Assembly (NCBI GenBank): GCA_012838235.1
Contig: DUPQ01000008.1
Location: 68,523-127,112 of the forward strand
Direction: 5' to 3'
Length of the DNA stretch: 58,590 bases
Source of the DNA: Clostridiaceae bacterium
GTDB lineage: Bacteria > Bacillota > Clostridia > DUPQ01
A program made the position numbers and the translations under genes. The stretch's first letter is position 1. Every line of letters starts with the position of its first letter. Below are positions 43,583 to 52,512 of this stretch, piece after piece. Under the pieces are notes generated by a model. That model did no database searches. It was not told the origin of the DNA and worked only from the letters and a program-made list of their open reading frames with translations.

Positions 43583-44095
43583 ATGCCGGGTATTTTCAGT
43601 TTTGTCGAGAACATTAGTATTCTGCAAGCAATCTTACTTGTTGTGGGCATGATACTTCTCATCATAGAGGCTTTTATACCGAGTTTCGGTGTAGTCGGTA
43701 TTATAGGAATCGTGTTGCTTTTATTGTCAATTTTTCTTACCGCAAAAACCTTCCTTGAAGGTGTCATAATGTTTCTTATCCTTCTGGTAATAGCGGTAAT
43801 ACTTCTGTTTATCGTAATAAGGATTGCAACAAAAAGCAGGCTTTCCAAGAAACTTATCAATACCGACACTTTTTCCGAAGAGCAAGGTTACCTCGGGGTA
43901 CAGGACATGAGCGCCAAGATAGGTCTTAAAGGCAAAGCAGTCACAATATTAAGACCTGCGGGGAAGGCGGTGTTTGACGGAGAAATATTGGATGTTGTCA
44001 CTAAAGGTGAGTTTGTAGAAGAAGGAAAAGAAGTAACGATAGAACAGGTTGAAGGTAACAGAATAGTAGTAAAAGAAATAAAGGAGAGTGTTTAA
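43583..44095 (+). CDS. NfeD family membrane protein
   Basis: 170 aa from ATG 43583, AAGGAGAG upstream; a start 18 bp earlier has no ribosome site. Four hydrophobic helices in the first 85 aa ([24 protein letters not shown] and following), then a C-terminal OB-fold ([51 protein letters not shown]) typical of NfeD. It is in the standard nfeD-floA pair, with a 1-bp overlap to the flotillin gene. NfeD and FloA act together in membrane microdomains. Confidence 0.9.
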   Translation: MPGIFSFVENISILQAILLVVGMILLIIEAFIPSFGVVGIIGIVLLLLSIFLTAKTFLEGVIMFLILLVIAVILLFIVIRIATKSRLSKKLINTDTFSEEQGYLGVQDMSAKIGLKGKAVTILRPAGKAVFDGEILDVVTKGEFVEEGKEVTIEQVEGNRIVVKEIKESV

Positions 44096-45093
44096 TGGAT
44101 CCGTTAATTGTAGTATTGATTATTGTAGCAGTAATAATAGCGTTCTTTTCGGCATTGTTGAGTTTGGTCCCTATCGGATTGTGGATATCGGCGATAGCTG
44201 CAGGCGTAAAAGTGAGTTTGACGAGCCTTATAGGAATGAAATTTCGAAGGGTTCAACCGGCTAAGATAGTAAACCCCCTTATAAAATCCACCAAGGCCGG
44301 ACTGAATGTGACAATAAATCAGTTGGAAACTCACTACCTCGCAGGCGGAAATGTAAACAAAGTTGCCGATGCTTTGATTGCTGCACAGAAAGCGCGTATA
44401 CAGTTGTCTTTTGAAACGGCTGCTGCTATTGATCTGGCGGGCAGAGATGTTTTGGAAGCGGTTAAAATGAGTGTTAACCCCAGAGTTATTGAAACCCCTA
44501 TAATATCCGCTGTAGCAAAAGACGGTATCGAAGTAAAAGCCAAAACAAAAATAACCGTCCGTGCCAATATGTCAAGATTGATAGGAGGAGCGGGAGAGCA
44601 GACTATCATAGCAAGAGTAGGTGAAGGAATCGTAACCTCCGTAGGCTCATCCGAATCCTACAAGGATGTATTGGAAAATCCCGATCTTATTTCCCAGACC
44701 GTTCTGAAAAAAGGACTGGATGCAGGTACCGCATTTGAGATTCTGTCTATTGATATAGCCGATGTGGATATCGGAAGAAATATAGGTGCTCAACTGCAGA
44801 CCGATCAGGCGGAAGCGGACAAGAAGATTGCACAGGCCAAGGCTGAGGAAAGAAGAGTAATGGCTGTAGCAAGAGAGCAGGAGATGAAAGCCAATATTGA
44901 GGAAATGAGAGCAAAAGTTGTGGAAGCCGAAGCTCTTATCCCTAAAGCTATGGCAAAAGCTTTTGAAGAAGGCAACTTGGGAGTTTTAGACTATTACAAT
45001 ATGAGAAATGTAATGGCGGATACCAAGATGAGGGAATCCATATCCGAAGCCGGAAAAGCCGCTAAACCTCAGGCTATTAAGAAAGATAAATAG
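44095..45093 (+). CDS. floA: Flotillin-like protein FloA
   Basis: 332 aa. N-terminal hydrophobic hairpin (about 4-40), an SPFH/band-7-like domain, then a charged coiled coil ([45 protein letters not shown]) and a short tail. The [20 protein letters not shown] and [13 protein letters not shown] segments match YqfA/FloA. It scaffolds membrane microdomains that affect secretion, cell-wall and biofilm signalling in Bacillus. The start codon shares one base with the nfeD stop. Confidence 0.95.
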   Translation: MDPLIVVLIIVAVIIAFFSALLSLVPIGLWISAIAAGVKVSLTSLIGMKFRRVQPAKIVNPLIKSTKAGLNVTINQLETHYLAGGNVNKVADALIAAQKARIQLSFETAAAIDLAGRDVLEAVKMSVNPRVIETPIISAVAKDGIEVKAKTKITVRANMSRLIGGAGEQTIIARVGEGIVTSVGSSESYKDVLENPDLISQTVLKKGLDAGTAFEILSIDIADVDIGRNIGAQLQTDQAEADKKIAQAKAEERRVMAVAREQEMKANIEEMRAKVVEAEALIPKAMAKAFEEGNLGVLDYYNMRNVMADTKMRESISEAGKAAKPQAIKKDK

Positions 45094-45095
45094 CA

Positions 45096-45287
45096 ATGGG
45101 TGAGTATTACAGGTCAGATGACGATATGGAAAAGTTGCAGCGGAAAGAAACCGCTTCAACGGTTACGGAACAGGTTTCGGATAAAAAGGATTATGATTTT
45201 ATAGGGGATTTGCTGGAAGACAGTGAAACCCTGGTAAAAGGCATAGTTTTAAGTGAAATATTAGGTAAACCTAAGGCAAAAAGATAG
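45096..45287 (+). CDS. Small hypothetical protein downstream of floA
   Basis: 63 aa, acidic N-terminal half, ending GKPKAKR. Begins 3 bp after the floA stop, so it is likely co-transcribed, though the ribosome site (AAGAAAG) is weak. Residues 32-56 (YDFIGDLLEDSETLVKGIVLSEILG) could form a helix. I do not recognise it; Bacillus floA operons have a different third gene. Coding by position and open frame only. Confidence 0.55.
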   Translation: MGEYYRSDDDMEKLQRKETASTVTEQVSDKKDYDFIGDLLEDSETLVKGIVLSEILGKPKAKR

Positions 45288-45353
45288 ATTAACTGTTAAT
45301 ATTCTACATAAAAGTGTGGGATATTATAGTTGCGCCAAAAAACAGGAGCTGCT

Positions 45354-45872
45354 ATGACTCATTACGACATTCGTCCGGCAATATACGATGATTTAGAGAT
45401 ACTTGATGATATCTTTCGAGGAGCACGGGCATATATGAGAAAACAAGGTAATGCGGACCAATGGAAGGCTTACCCGCTTTTGGAGGATATAGAGAGGGAT
45501 ATCCGAACAGGTCTTTGTATGGTGCTGGTAAACAGGAAAGGAACACCGGATGCCGGCGAAATTGAAGGTGTATTTTTCGCACAGAACTTTCCGGAACCGA
45601 CGTATGATAAGATTGACGGTGAGTGGATTGACGATAAACAGTCATATATAACTATTCACAGGATTGCCAGCAGAGGCAGAAAGAGCGGTATTTCCGATGC
45701 CGCGTTTGCCTGGTGTAAGGAGCGCGCTGACAGTGTGCGTGTAGATACACACCGATTGAATGTGCCGATGATCAGAGCGATTGAGAGAAACGGATTCACT
45801 TACTGCGGGATAATAATTATTGCGGACGGAACGCCCAGGTTGGCATATCAGTGGGTGAGAGAGCAGCGGTGA
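45354..45872 (+). CDS. GNAT family N-acetyltransferase
   Basis: 172 aa from ATG 45354, AGGAG 5 nt upstream (a longer frame starts 24 bp earlier but lacks this). Opening IRPAIYDDLEILDDIFRGARAYMRKQGN. The acetyl-CoA site region is ITIHRIASRGRKSGISDAAFAWCKERA, close to the Q/RxxGxG/A motif. C-terminal VDTHRLNVPMIRAIERNGFTYCGII is the usual GNAT end. The substrate is not indicated; GNATs of this type act on small molecules or protein N-termini. A terminator follows. Confidence 0.85.
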   Translation: MTHYDIRPAIYDDLEILDDIFRGARAYMRKQGNADQWKAYPLLEDIERDIRTGLCMVLVNRKGTPDAGEIEGVFFAQNFPEPTYDKIDGEWIDDKQSYITIHRIASRGRKSGISDAAFAWCKERADSVRVDTHRLNVPMIRAIERNGFTYCGIIIIADGTPRLAYQWVREQR

Positions 45873-45917
45873 GCATTTTATATTTTTTTTATAAATAAAG
45901 AAGTTTTACAATTAGCA

Positions 45918-45944
45918 CAACTACCGGAAACGGGTAGTTTTTTT
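45918..45944 (+). terminator. Intrinsic terminator
   Basis: ACTACC (45920-45925) pairs with GGTAGT (45933-45938), followed by TTTTTT. Confidence 0.8.
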
Positions 45945-46093
45945 AAGTTCAAGCGAGAATATTACTATCCAAAGGGTTCCTGATATTTTCATTAATCCAT
46001 ATTACCTGTTTTGTATGATAATATTCCGAATTGTCTATTAAGTATTGATAATTTTTCTGATATTATGGCAAAAAGAAGCGAATTACAAGACAG

Positions 46094-46220
46094 TGATTTT
46101 GAAATGCGGGAGAGTAATAATATCGAGTTGAGTGTGAGATAAAGAAACTGCGTGAAGCCGGACGCATTGAACGTATTGTTGTTAAAACAAAGAGAAATGA
46201 AATCAGAGGAGGATATATGT
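46094..46220 (+). pseudogene. Gutted AlbA_2-type regulator remnant
   Basis: Bases 46094-46141 read DFEMRESNNIELSVR then stop. This matches the start of AlbA_2 regulators (xFExRESxxIELK). Right after, in another frame (from 46134), EIKKLREAGRIERIVVKTKRNEI matches their C-terminal winged-helix tail (LREAGRIERIGSxK). Over 1 kb between those parts is missing, so this is an internal-deletion scar of a whole gene. It explains part of the 351-bp gap before the RNA ligase. Two short fragments in different frames; the call is by motif only. Confidence 0.55.
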
Positions 46221-46223
46221 AAA

Positions 46224-47483
46224 ATGACTTACAAAGCATATGTTACAAGAGTAAAAGACATACAGCCGATAGAAAACGCAGACAGATTGAATAAGGGGTT
46301 CTGTTTCGGAAATCCCGTTGTTATCGGTAAAGATGTAAACGAAACTTCCCTATACATCTATTTTCCGACAGACGGACAGTTGAGTATGGAGTATGCAGAA
46401 ACTAATAATCTTTTAAGGAAGAAAGACGCAGAGGGCAATTCAATAGGCGGATATCTGGATCCCGAAAAGAGAAACATTAAGGCAATCTCATTAAGAGGCA
46501 CTAAATCGGACGGGTTGGTAATGCCGCTTTCTTCATTGGAACCGTTCGGCGATATAACGCAACTGAAGTACGGTGATACAATCGACGAATTTAACGGACA
46601 TCTTATCTGCACAAAATACATTCCTAAAAGAAGCGGTCAAAAACAGTCAGGTGTTAAAAAGTCCGGTATTGTTAAGGAAATCATTTGTCCGCAATTTAAG
46701 GAACATAAAGATACCGAACAGCTTGCGTTTAATTCAGATGCTTTCCGAGCAGGTGATATTGTGGAGATAACTCTTAAAATGCACGGAACATCACAAAGAA
46801 CAGGCTATCTTCCTGTGAAGAAATACAGGAAAAATATTTTGCACAAAATATTCAAAAAGCAGGGTAATGCATATGAGGAGTACACCTACATCACAGGTAC
46901 ACGCAGAGTTGTTTTGGGAAGTTTTGATGAGGAATTCAGAAAGATTCATGCGGATAAACTTGAAGGCAAACTGCATAAGGGAGAGACTGTCTATTATGAG
47001 ATAGTAGGATATGTAAACCAATCTACCACTATAATGCCCGCTTGTAAAAACTCTAAATTGCAGGATAAAGAATTTTCTAAAAAATACGGTGATGAAACCG
47101 TATTCCACTACGGTTGTGAGCCGGCAACTTCCGAGATGTATGTTTACCGTATGACTTTGACCAATACTGACGGCGAAACCGTTGAATATCCTTATCACCT
47201 GATACAAGCGCGTTGTGAACAGATGGGATTAAATGTTGTGCCGCTATTTGACAGGTTTATTTACACAACGGAACAGGATTTACTGGACCATGTACATGTT
47301 TATGAGGAAGGGCAAGACCCTATCGGTAAAACACACATCAGAGAAGGTGTAGTTGTAAGGATTGAAAACAGGGTTAACTTCACAGCATTTAAATCGAAAA
47401 ACTTTCAGTTTAAGGTTTTAGAAGGAATAGTAAAGGAATCCGCTACAGCTCCGGACATGGAAGAGGCGCAGGAGGTATGTTGA
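46224..47483 (+). CDS. RNA ligase, DRB0094 (Deinococcus Rnl) type
   Basis: 419 aa from ATG 46224; GGAGG 11 nt upstream, and the homology begins here (YKAYVTRVKDIQPIENADRL); a longer frame begins at 46152. An N-terminal OB-like domain of about 130 aa precedes the nucleotidyltransferase domain. Motif I is K185-MHG in ITLKMHGTSQRTGY, where Lys takes the AMP. Motif IIIa is YYEIVGYV, motif IV is EGVVVRI (about 374-380), motif V is FKSKNFQFK. DraRnl seals nicks in RNA with a 3'-OH opposite a complementary strand; the same activity is inferred here. It is about 80 aa longer than the Deinococcus enzyme because of an insertion after motif I (about 190-220). It stands alone beside regulator debris, which suggests horizontal gain. 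Confidence 0.78.
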   Translation: MTYKAYVTRVKDIQPIENADRLNKGFCFGNPVVIGKDVNETSLYIYFPTDGQLSMEYAETNNLLRKKDAEGNSIGGYLDPEKRNIKAISLRGTKSDGLVMPLSSLEPFGDITQLKYGDTIDEFNGHLICTKYIPKRSGQKQSGVKKSGIVKEIICPQFKEHKDTEQLAFNSDAFRAGDIVEITLKMHGTSQRTGYLPVKKYRKNILHKIFKKQGNAYEEYTYITGTRRVVLGSFDEEFRKIHADKLEGKLHKGETVYYEIVGYVNQSTTIMPACKNSKLQDKEFSKKYGDETVFHYGCEPATSEMYVYRMTLTNTDGETVEYPYHLIQARCEQMGLNVVPLFDRFIYTTEQDLLDHVHVYEEGQDPIGKTHIREGVVVRIENRVNFTAFKSKNFQFKVLEGIVKESATAPDMEEAQEVC

Positions 47484-47729
47484 TTCTTTTCTAACTTTAT
47501 TTACCGGTGTTTGCATACCTCCTTCATATGAAATACCTATTTTTTTCAGCTACTCATTGAAAAGCAGCCTATGCCTTATGATTCAGTTTTATCCCTCCGA
47601 TTTCAGGAAAACAGAGTTTTCTTTATTTGCTTTATCAACATAAACAGAGTCATAAATAAAGAATGACTGTCTATTTATATTATGTTACATGTGTTTGTCA
47701 TATGTTGAATGAGAATAAATGGTAAATAA
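47484..47729. other. Intergenic stretch without recognisable gene
   Basis: AT-rich DNA between the RNA ligase and the Tad cluster. No open frame of note, no tRNA and no strong hairpin seen. Confidence 0.5.
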
Positions 47730-47738
47730 TGGTATAAT
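47730..47738 (+). promoter_or_regulatory. Extended -10 promoter for the Tad cluster
   Basis: TGGTATAAT (hexamer at 47733-47738), 18 bp before the first ATG; the best -35-like TTGAAT is 22 bp away, so the extended -10 would carry recognition. Confidence 0.45.
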
Positions 47739-47756
47739 TAACCGGCAGGAGTTAAT

Positions 47757-48668
47757 ATGAATAAGATAAAACTACATGTTAAGTTGTCGGATAATGAATA
47801 TGCCGGACGGCTGAAAGATTACATTAAGATTAACGGGTTAAATGTGTTCGCTCTGACTGAAGAACATGCGGATGTTGTTCTTGAAGATTCCGGTGCAGAG
47901 AATGAGCTTCTTTTGAAGACATCCTCTAAAGAATGGCATACAGGTAAGTATCAGTCCGCAGATAAGATAATCAGTGCAATCATGGAGAATATTGATATAT
48001 CCGCCGGTATTAATGTAAAGTCGGAGAACAGGGCGATATTTGTAACATCGGCTCATGGCGGAGCGGGTAAGACATTCATTTCACAAGCTCTATCAATATA
48101 TTTATCCAGAAACGGCAGGAAGGTACTGTATATCAATCTTGACGGATTATGCGTAAAAGATTCGCTTTTCAGATGTGAACAGCAGAATGATATTTCGCTC
48201 ATAGCATACTATGCTTCTAAGGGTAACGAGAATATCAATACGTGTATTGAAAGGTACAAAAACCATGATGTTGCAAAAAACGTGTATTTTCTGAACAGTA
48301 TATATCCTTCATATGATGTTTCTTTTGATATGAACAGCGCAAAAGTGTTCATTAACAGTCTCAATACAAACAGTATATATAACTACACTATAATCGACTG
48401 CCCGTTATATCCAATCAGTCCGTATGCCTTTATCATGAAAAATGCATACAAGACACTGTTTATTAAATGCAGGGGCAGTGAAAGGGAAGAAGAGGTTGCA
48501 GCTTTTTTGCAAAAGAATGATATAAGGGTTATGCAGTTATGCAATATGATCCGGTATACCGAAGGAATATATATACCCAAAGCCGAAGAAGATATAACTC
48601 ATAATCCGTACGATTTCTATGAGGCAATCGAACAGGTTGTGTATGAACTGGAGAAAAATGATGAATAA
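47757..48668 (+). CDS. CpaE-like MinD/ParA-family pilus assembly ATPase
   Basis: 303 aa, AGGAG 5 nt upstream. N-terminal 85 aa resembles the receiver-like domain of CpaE/TadZ (MNKIKLHVKLSDNEYAGRLKDYI, ADVVLED). A deviant Walker A, HGGAGKTF (100-107), follows, then YINLDGLCVKDSL. The first Lys of the KGGxGKT signature is His here. TadZ/CpaE places the pilus machine at the pole or membrane. It is first in the cluster and overlaps the TadA ATPase gene by 8 bp. Confidence 0.8.
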   Translation: MNKIKLHVKLSDNEYAGRLKDYIKINGLNVFALTEEHADVVLEDSGAENELLLKTSSKEWHTGKYQSADKIISAIMENIDISAGINVKSENRAIFVTSAHGGAGKTFISQALSIYLSRNGRKVLYINLDGLCVKDSLFRCEQQNDISLIAYYASKGNENINTCIERYKNHDVAKNVYFLNSIYPSYDVSFDMNSAKVFINSLNTNSIYNYTIIDCPLYPISPYAFIMKNAYKTLFIKCRGSEREEEVAAFLQKNDIRVMQLCNMIRYTEGIYIPKAEEDITHNPYDFYEAIEQVVYELEKNDE

Positions 48669-49800
48669 CGATTATGACAAAATCATTAAACAGTGTTTAG
48701 AAGGCATAGCCGGTATGGAGGAGGGGGAAATTGAAAAAACTGTTACCGAGTATGTGTATGATATAAAGAATAAAGATATGGAGAATAAGCCGGAAGTCAT
48801 AAAAAGGGTAATGGATGCCATAACGGGATACGGGATATTACAGCCCTTGGTGGAAAAAGAAGGTATTACCGAGATAATGGTAAACGCCGACAGAATATTT
48901 TACGAGGAAAAGGGTATTATTCATCGATATGATATCAGTTTTACAAAACAGGATATAGACAAACTGATATCGATACTGTGCAGAAAGACCGACAGAACCA
49001 TAAACATGGCCAATCCCATATTGGACGGCAGTATAGGGCATGATATACGGGTGAATATCATTTTGGAGCCTATCTCCCATAACGGCCACAGTATAACCGT
49101 AAGAAGATTTCCGGAAAAGCAGATAACTTATGAGGATATGATAAGAGACGGTTTCTTTACAAAAGAGATATCGGATTTTCTGGACAATGCGGTAAAAGAG
49201 CGGCTGAACATATTTATATGCGGGGGAGCCGGATGCGGTAAGACGACATTATTGAACGTATTGACCGGATTTGTTCCCAATAGTGAAAGAGTTATCACAA
49301 TTGAGGATTCGGTAGAACTTATGATTGACCGTATAGACAACATAATTCGCTTAACATGCCGCAATCCCAACAATGAGGGAAAGGGCGAGATAAGCATGGA
49401 CAGTCTGATACGTGCCAGTTTAAGAATGAGACCGGACAGGATTATTGTGGGAGAGATAAGAGGTAAAGAAGCTTTATACATGCTGCAGGCTATGAATACC
49501 GGTCATATAGGTTCCATATCGACCGGTCATGCAAATTCCTGTAAAGATGCATTTTCCCGCATAGAAACCATGGTGTTGATGGAATGTGATATGCCTTTTT
49601 TGGCTATACGAAAGCAGATTTATGATGCCATCGACATGGTTATTTCACTGCAAAGGATTGACGGAAAGAGAGTGCTTACCGAAATTGTACAGGTTACGGA
49701 GTTTGAAGACGGTGAGATTAAAACCGAGTGCTTGTTTACCTATGATATTGAATCGGGGAAGCATATCAAAGTCGGGGAAGCAACAAGGAGACGGAGATGA
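48661..49800 (+). CDS. tadA: Tad pilus secretion ATPase (TadA/CpaF)
   Basis: 379 aa from ATG 48661, GGAG 7 nt upstream (ATG 48658 also possible). Secretion-ATPase fold: ITEIMVN, then Walker A GGAGCGKTTLLN (K194), ITIEDSVEL (Walker B/Asp box) and the MRPDRIIVGEIRGKEALYMLQAMNTGHIGSISTGHANS region with its His box. It hydrolyses ATP in the cytoplasm to polymerise Flp pilin through the TadB/TadC platform. Overlaps tadB by 4 bp. Confidence 0.93.
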   Translation: MNNDYDKIIKQCLEGIAGMEEGEIEKTVTEYVYDIKNKDMENKPEVIKRVMDAITGYGILQPLVEKEGITEIMVNADRIFYEEKGIIHRYDISFTKQDIDKLISILCRKTDRTINMANPILDGSIGHDIRVNIILEPISHNGHSITVRRFPEKQITYEDMIRDGFFTKEISDFLDNAVKERLNIFICGGAGCGKTTLLNVLTGFVPNSERVITIEDSVELMIDRIDNIIRLTCRNPNNEGKGEISMDSLIRASLRMRPDRIIVGEIRGKEALYMLQAMNTGHIGSISTGHANSCKDAFSRIETMVLMECDMPFLAIRKQIYDAIDMVISLQRIDGKRVLTEIVQVTEFEDGEIKTECLFTYDIESGKHIKVGEATRRRR

Positions 49801-50507
49801 AGTTTGAGGTTATAAAGAGGGCGGTAACAACCGGTCTTGTATATGCAATATGCGTCTATTTTCTTTATCTTTCCCTTATTGTCTCAATAATAACGGGAGT
49901 GCTTGTTGCGGGAATATGTCTTCTTGATAAAAAATACATGAAAGAAACGGTTCAAAAGAGGCACAGAGACGGTTTTTTAAGATTTCTGGAGATTCTGCTG
50001 TCTTACACTGCCATACCATCGGATTTTATTCATGCGTTTTCCAAAGCGCTTCTGGAGTTCAAAAGAATATATCCTAAAGATTATATGCTTACATTAATCG
50101 ACAACATTTATTCAAAAGTAATGGCAAATATGTCTACCGACAGTATTTTGCAATCGTTTGCAGAGCATATGGATATTGAGGAAGCATACCTGTTTTGTGA
50201 CAGCATCATTATTTGTGAGAAGAAAGGTGCGGATTTGAACAGGACTATAAAAGAGACCATTGCTTTTATAAAAGAAAAAAGAAGTATTGAGCAGGAGATA
50301 GAAGTAATCACCGAAGAAAAGAAAACCGAGCGGCTTATAGTGAGTCTCTGTCCCTTCCTTATACTTGCTCTTTTCAATGCCATGGGTACCGGATATCTGG
50401 ATATTCTTTATGAAGGTTTTTTGGGTAGAGCAATAATGACTGCGGCGGGCATACTGTTCTTAATATCTTCATGTCTTGCAAAAAAGATACTGGAGGTAAA
50501 GGTATGA
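49797..50507 (+). CDS. tadB: Tad pilus platform protein TadB
   Basis: 236 aa. N-terminal membrane segments (about 8-45), a cytoplasmic T2SSF-like helical domain (about 65-165), and two C-terminal helices (about 180-230). AYLFCDSIIICEKKGADLNRTIKETIAFIKEKRSIEQEIEVITEEKKTE is the T2SF signature region. Start in the ATGA overlap with tadA, stop in the ATGA overlap with tadC. Confidence 0.85.
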   Translation: MKFEVIKRAVTTGLVYAICVYFLYLSLIVSIITGVLVAGICLLDKKYMKETVQKRHRDGFLRFLEILLSYTAIPSDFIHAFSKALLEFKRIYPKDYMLTLIDNIYSKVMANMSTDSILQSFAEHMDIEEAYLFCDSIIICEKKGADLNRTIKETIAFIKEKRSIEQEIEVITEEKKTERLIVSLCPFLILALFNAMGTGYLDILYEGFLGRAIMTAAGILFLISSCLAKKILEVKV

Positions 50508-51328
50508 TATTTTTTGCTATTTATATTTTATTAATACTCTTTACCTTGCTTTATTCCAGGAAAGTGCGGTTTGATTTTCCTTTGTGTCATTGTACTTTCA
50601 TGAAGGCGACATATAAGGCTTTTGTTCCGTTGGCAAAAGTCGTTACGAGATTTACCGCTTCGGATAACCGACTGGATTTGCTATATCCCAAGACAGCAAA
50701 AGAAGATTTACATATTACCGATATCTGTTTAAAAATGAACATATTCGTTATCATGCTTTTTCTTCCGGCAACTGCAATAGCATGTAAAGCATCTGCCGTG
50801 GTTACCGCTATATCGGTATTACTTTGTTTTGCAAGTGTAAAGTGTGTGGATTTCGACATATCTAAAGTGTATGAAAAGAAAAAGCAGGAGATTATTACGG
50901 ATTTTTCGGTATTCCTGACCAAGTTGACATTGTGTTTAGGAGCGGGTATGACTCTTTATCAGGCTTTTACCCGACAGGATTATGACCTTCCGGATAGAAC
51001 TTTCAAGGTGCATCTGGACCGCCTCATAAACAATCTTACAATGCATTCCGACCCGGAATACTCCTTTCTGGAATTATCCCTTATGCTTCCCATACCGCAG
51101 ATTAATGCTTTTTGTTCCATAATGATAACCGGTTTCAAGAATACCGAAGCGGGAATAAAAGATACTCTAAAAACATATACTTCATCCATATGGACGGAGC
51201 GAAGAAACAATGCCAAAAAAAGAGCTGAGCAATCGTCTGCAAAAGCGGTATTGGCTCTGGCAATAGGGCTGATAGGAATACTGTTGGTTCTTACCGCGCC
51301 TGCGATGATTATGCTTATGAGTATATAG
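50504..51328 (+). CDS. tadC: Tad pilus platform protein TadC
   Basis: 274 aa from ATG 50504, GGAGG 7 nt upstream and inside the tadB stop; a longer frame lacks this. A membrane helix at 1-15, two near 75-110, a T2SSF domain (about 125-245) with FSVFLTKLTLCLGAGMTLYQAF and KNTEAGIKDTLKTYTSSIWTERRNNAKKRAEQSSAKAVLALAIGLIGIL, and a final helix. Partner of TadB in the inner platform. Confidence 0.85.
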   Translation: MIFFAIYILLILFTLLYSRKVRFDFPLCHCTFMKATYKAFVPLAKVVTRFTASDNRLDLLYPKTAKEDLHITDICLKMNIFVIMLFLPATAIACKASAVVTAISVLLCFASVKCVDFDISKVYEKKKQEIITDFSVFLTKLTLCLGAGMTLYQAFTRQDYDLPDRTFKVHLDRLINNLTMHSDPEYSFLELSLMLPIPQINAFCSIMITGFKNTEAGIKDTLKTYTSSIWTERRNNAKKRAEQSSAKAVLALAIGLIGILLVLTAPAMIMLMSI

Positions 51329-51370
51329 GATAACCATAAAATCACTACCATATAGGTGAAGGAGGAAAAT

Positions 51371-51544
51371 ATGAGAATAGAAAACGGAAAAAAAGGAATG
51401 GGTACGGTGGAAGTGATAATAATACTTGCCGTTCTGGTAGGTATAGCGTTAATCTTCCGGGAAGCCATAACAAACTTTGTGCAGGGGATAATTGACGGTA
51501 CACTGAATAATCAGAGTATTTTGGAAAAGTTAAGGGTTAAATGA
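51371..51544 (+). CDS. Flp1-type class III pilin
   Basis: 57 aa from ATG 51371, GGAGG 5 nt upstream; a GTG 15 bp earlier is less likely. MRIENGKKGMGTVEVIIILAVLVGIALIFREAI: the short leader ends at KKG, and cleavage before MGTVEV with the Glu at mature position 5 matches Flp pilins, followed by the hydrophobic polymerising helix. Mature pilin would be about 48 aa. It needs a prepilin peptidase (TadV), which is not in this window. Confidence 0.85.
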   Translation: MRIENGKKGMGTVEVIIILAVLVGIALIFREAITNFVQGIIDGTLNNQSILEKLRVK

Positions 51545-51545
51545 A

Positions 51546-52376
51546 ATGATAAGCGAGATAATACAGAGCAACCAAGACAGGATGTTGCTTGTCAGCGGTG
51601 ACAAAATATTGTGTCCCGACCATATGATACAGATGCTGCAACATTGCTTTATCGATTGCTTACTACCTTTGAAATACAATAAGGGTGATGAACTGATATT
51701 CGACACGCTTAACGGAACAAGTTTATCGGTATATCTGAAAAAGAAAGGATATTCTCCCGCTCTTTTAAAAAAGCTTTTATACAGTATAAAGGATATGATG
51801 AGGATAACAGGCTCCTATCTCATAGATGCCGAATATGTAGTTCCGGATACACGTTATATATATGTATTCAAGGATGAAACATTCAAATACATATTGGATC
51901 CTTTCAATAAGTACGACTTAAATAACGGTCTTAAACAGCTTGTAAGCGAAATAACCGAAGGTAATTATATTGATAGAAGTATTAAAGAAGCTTTATCTTC
52001 TGAGCATTTTGATATAAACGGGATAATAAAGGCGTCCTATGACGGAAATATTGATGTGCAGGAGAAAGTTTGTGAAGAACCTAAAAAAGCCGTATTTAAA
52101 AACATAGTAGATACCGACGACTGCATAATAATTGCCGATAAAGACATAACGGTGGGAAGACTCAAGTTGATTTGTGATTACCGACTTCCGGGCAAACTTG
52201 CTTCCTTAAGACATGCCCGTATGAGATATTCCCATGATACCGTATATGTACGGGATCTCGGCAGCAAATACGGCACTTACTTAAACGGTGATAGGATTAA
52301 GTCGGAAAGTTTTGTTAAAGTTAAAAGAGGGGATATAGTTTCTTTCGGAGAGGATGAATATATATTAATAAGTTGA
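51546..52376 (+). CDS. DUF6382/FHA domain protein of the Tad cluster
   Basis: 276 aa, directly after the pilin. N-terminal 160 aa match the DUF6382-type region of clostridial Tad clusters (LLVSGDKILCPDHMIQMLQ, FDTLNGTSLSVYLKKKG). C-terminal FHA domain (about 205-276): VGRLKL, SLRHARMRY, VYVRDLGSKYGTYLNGDRI, GDIVSFGEDEYIL. FHA domains bind phosphothreonine, so the pilus may be tied to Ser/Thr kinase signalling. No kinase gene is in the window. Weak ribosome site; coupled by proximity to the pilin stop. Confidence 0.8.
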   Translation: MISEIIQSNQDRMLLVSGDKILCPDHMIQMLQHCFIDCLLPLKYNKGDELIFDTLNGTSLSVYLKKKGYSPALLKKLLYSIKDMMRITGSYLIDAEYVVPDTRYIYVFKDETFKYILDPFNKYDLNNGLKQLVSEITEGNYIDRSIKEALSSEHFDINGIIKASYDGNIDVQEKVCEEPKKAVFKNIVDTDDCIIIADKDITVGRLKLICDYRLPGKLASLRHARMRYSHDTVYVRDLGSKYGTYLNGDRIKSESFVKVKRGDIVSFGEDEYILIS

Positions 52377-52433
52377 TAAATGTAAATAAACAAATCTAAG
52401 TTCGTACGACCATATTATCAGGAGTTTGGTAAT

Positions 52434-52463
52434 TTGATAAATTTAATTTAGTGTGGATATATG
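52434..52463 (+). promoter_or_regulatory. Possible promoter for the RpiB-Upp operon
   Basis: TTGATA at 52434-52439, TATATG at 52458-52463 (18-bp spacer). Confidence 0.35.
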
Positions 52464-52512
52464 TTATTATTTGTGATAGAATTCTTTTAAATAAAAACAG
52501 AGGAGATATCCC

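Noticed and set aside
46224-47483. DNA ligase for the KMHG protein
   Set aside because: The N-terminal domain and spacing fit the DRB0094 RNA ligase family, and there is no BRCT, zinc finger or NAD domain as in DNA ligases.
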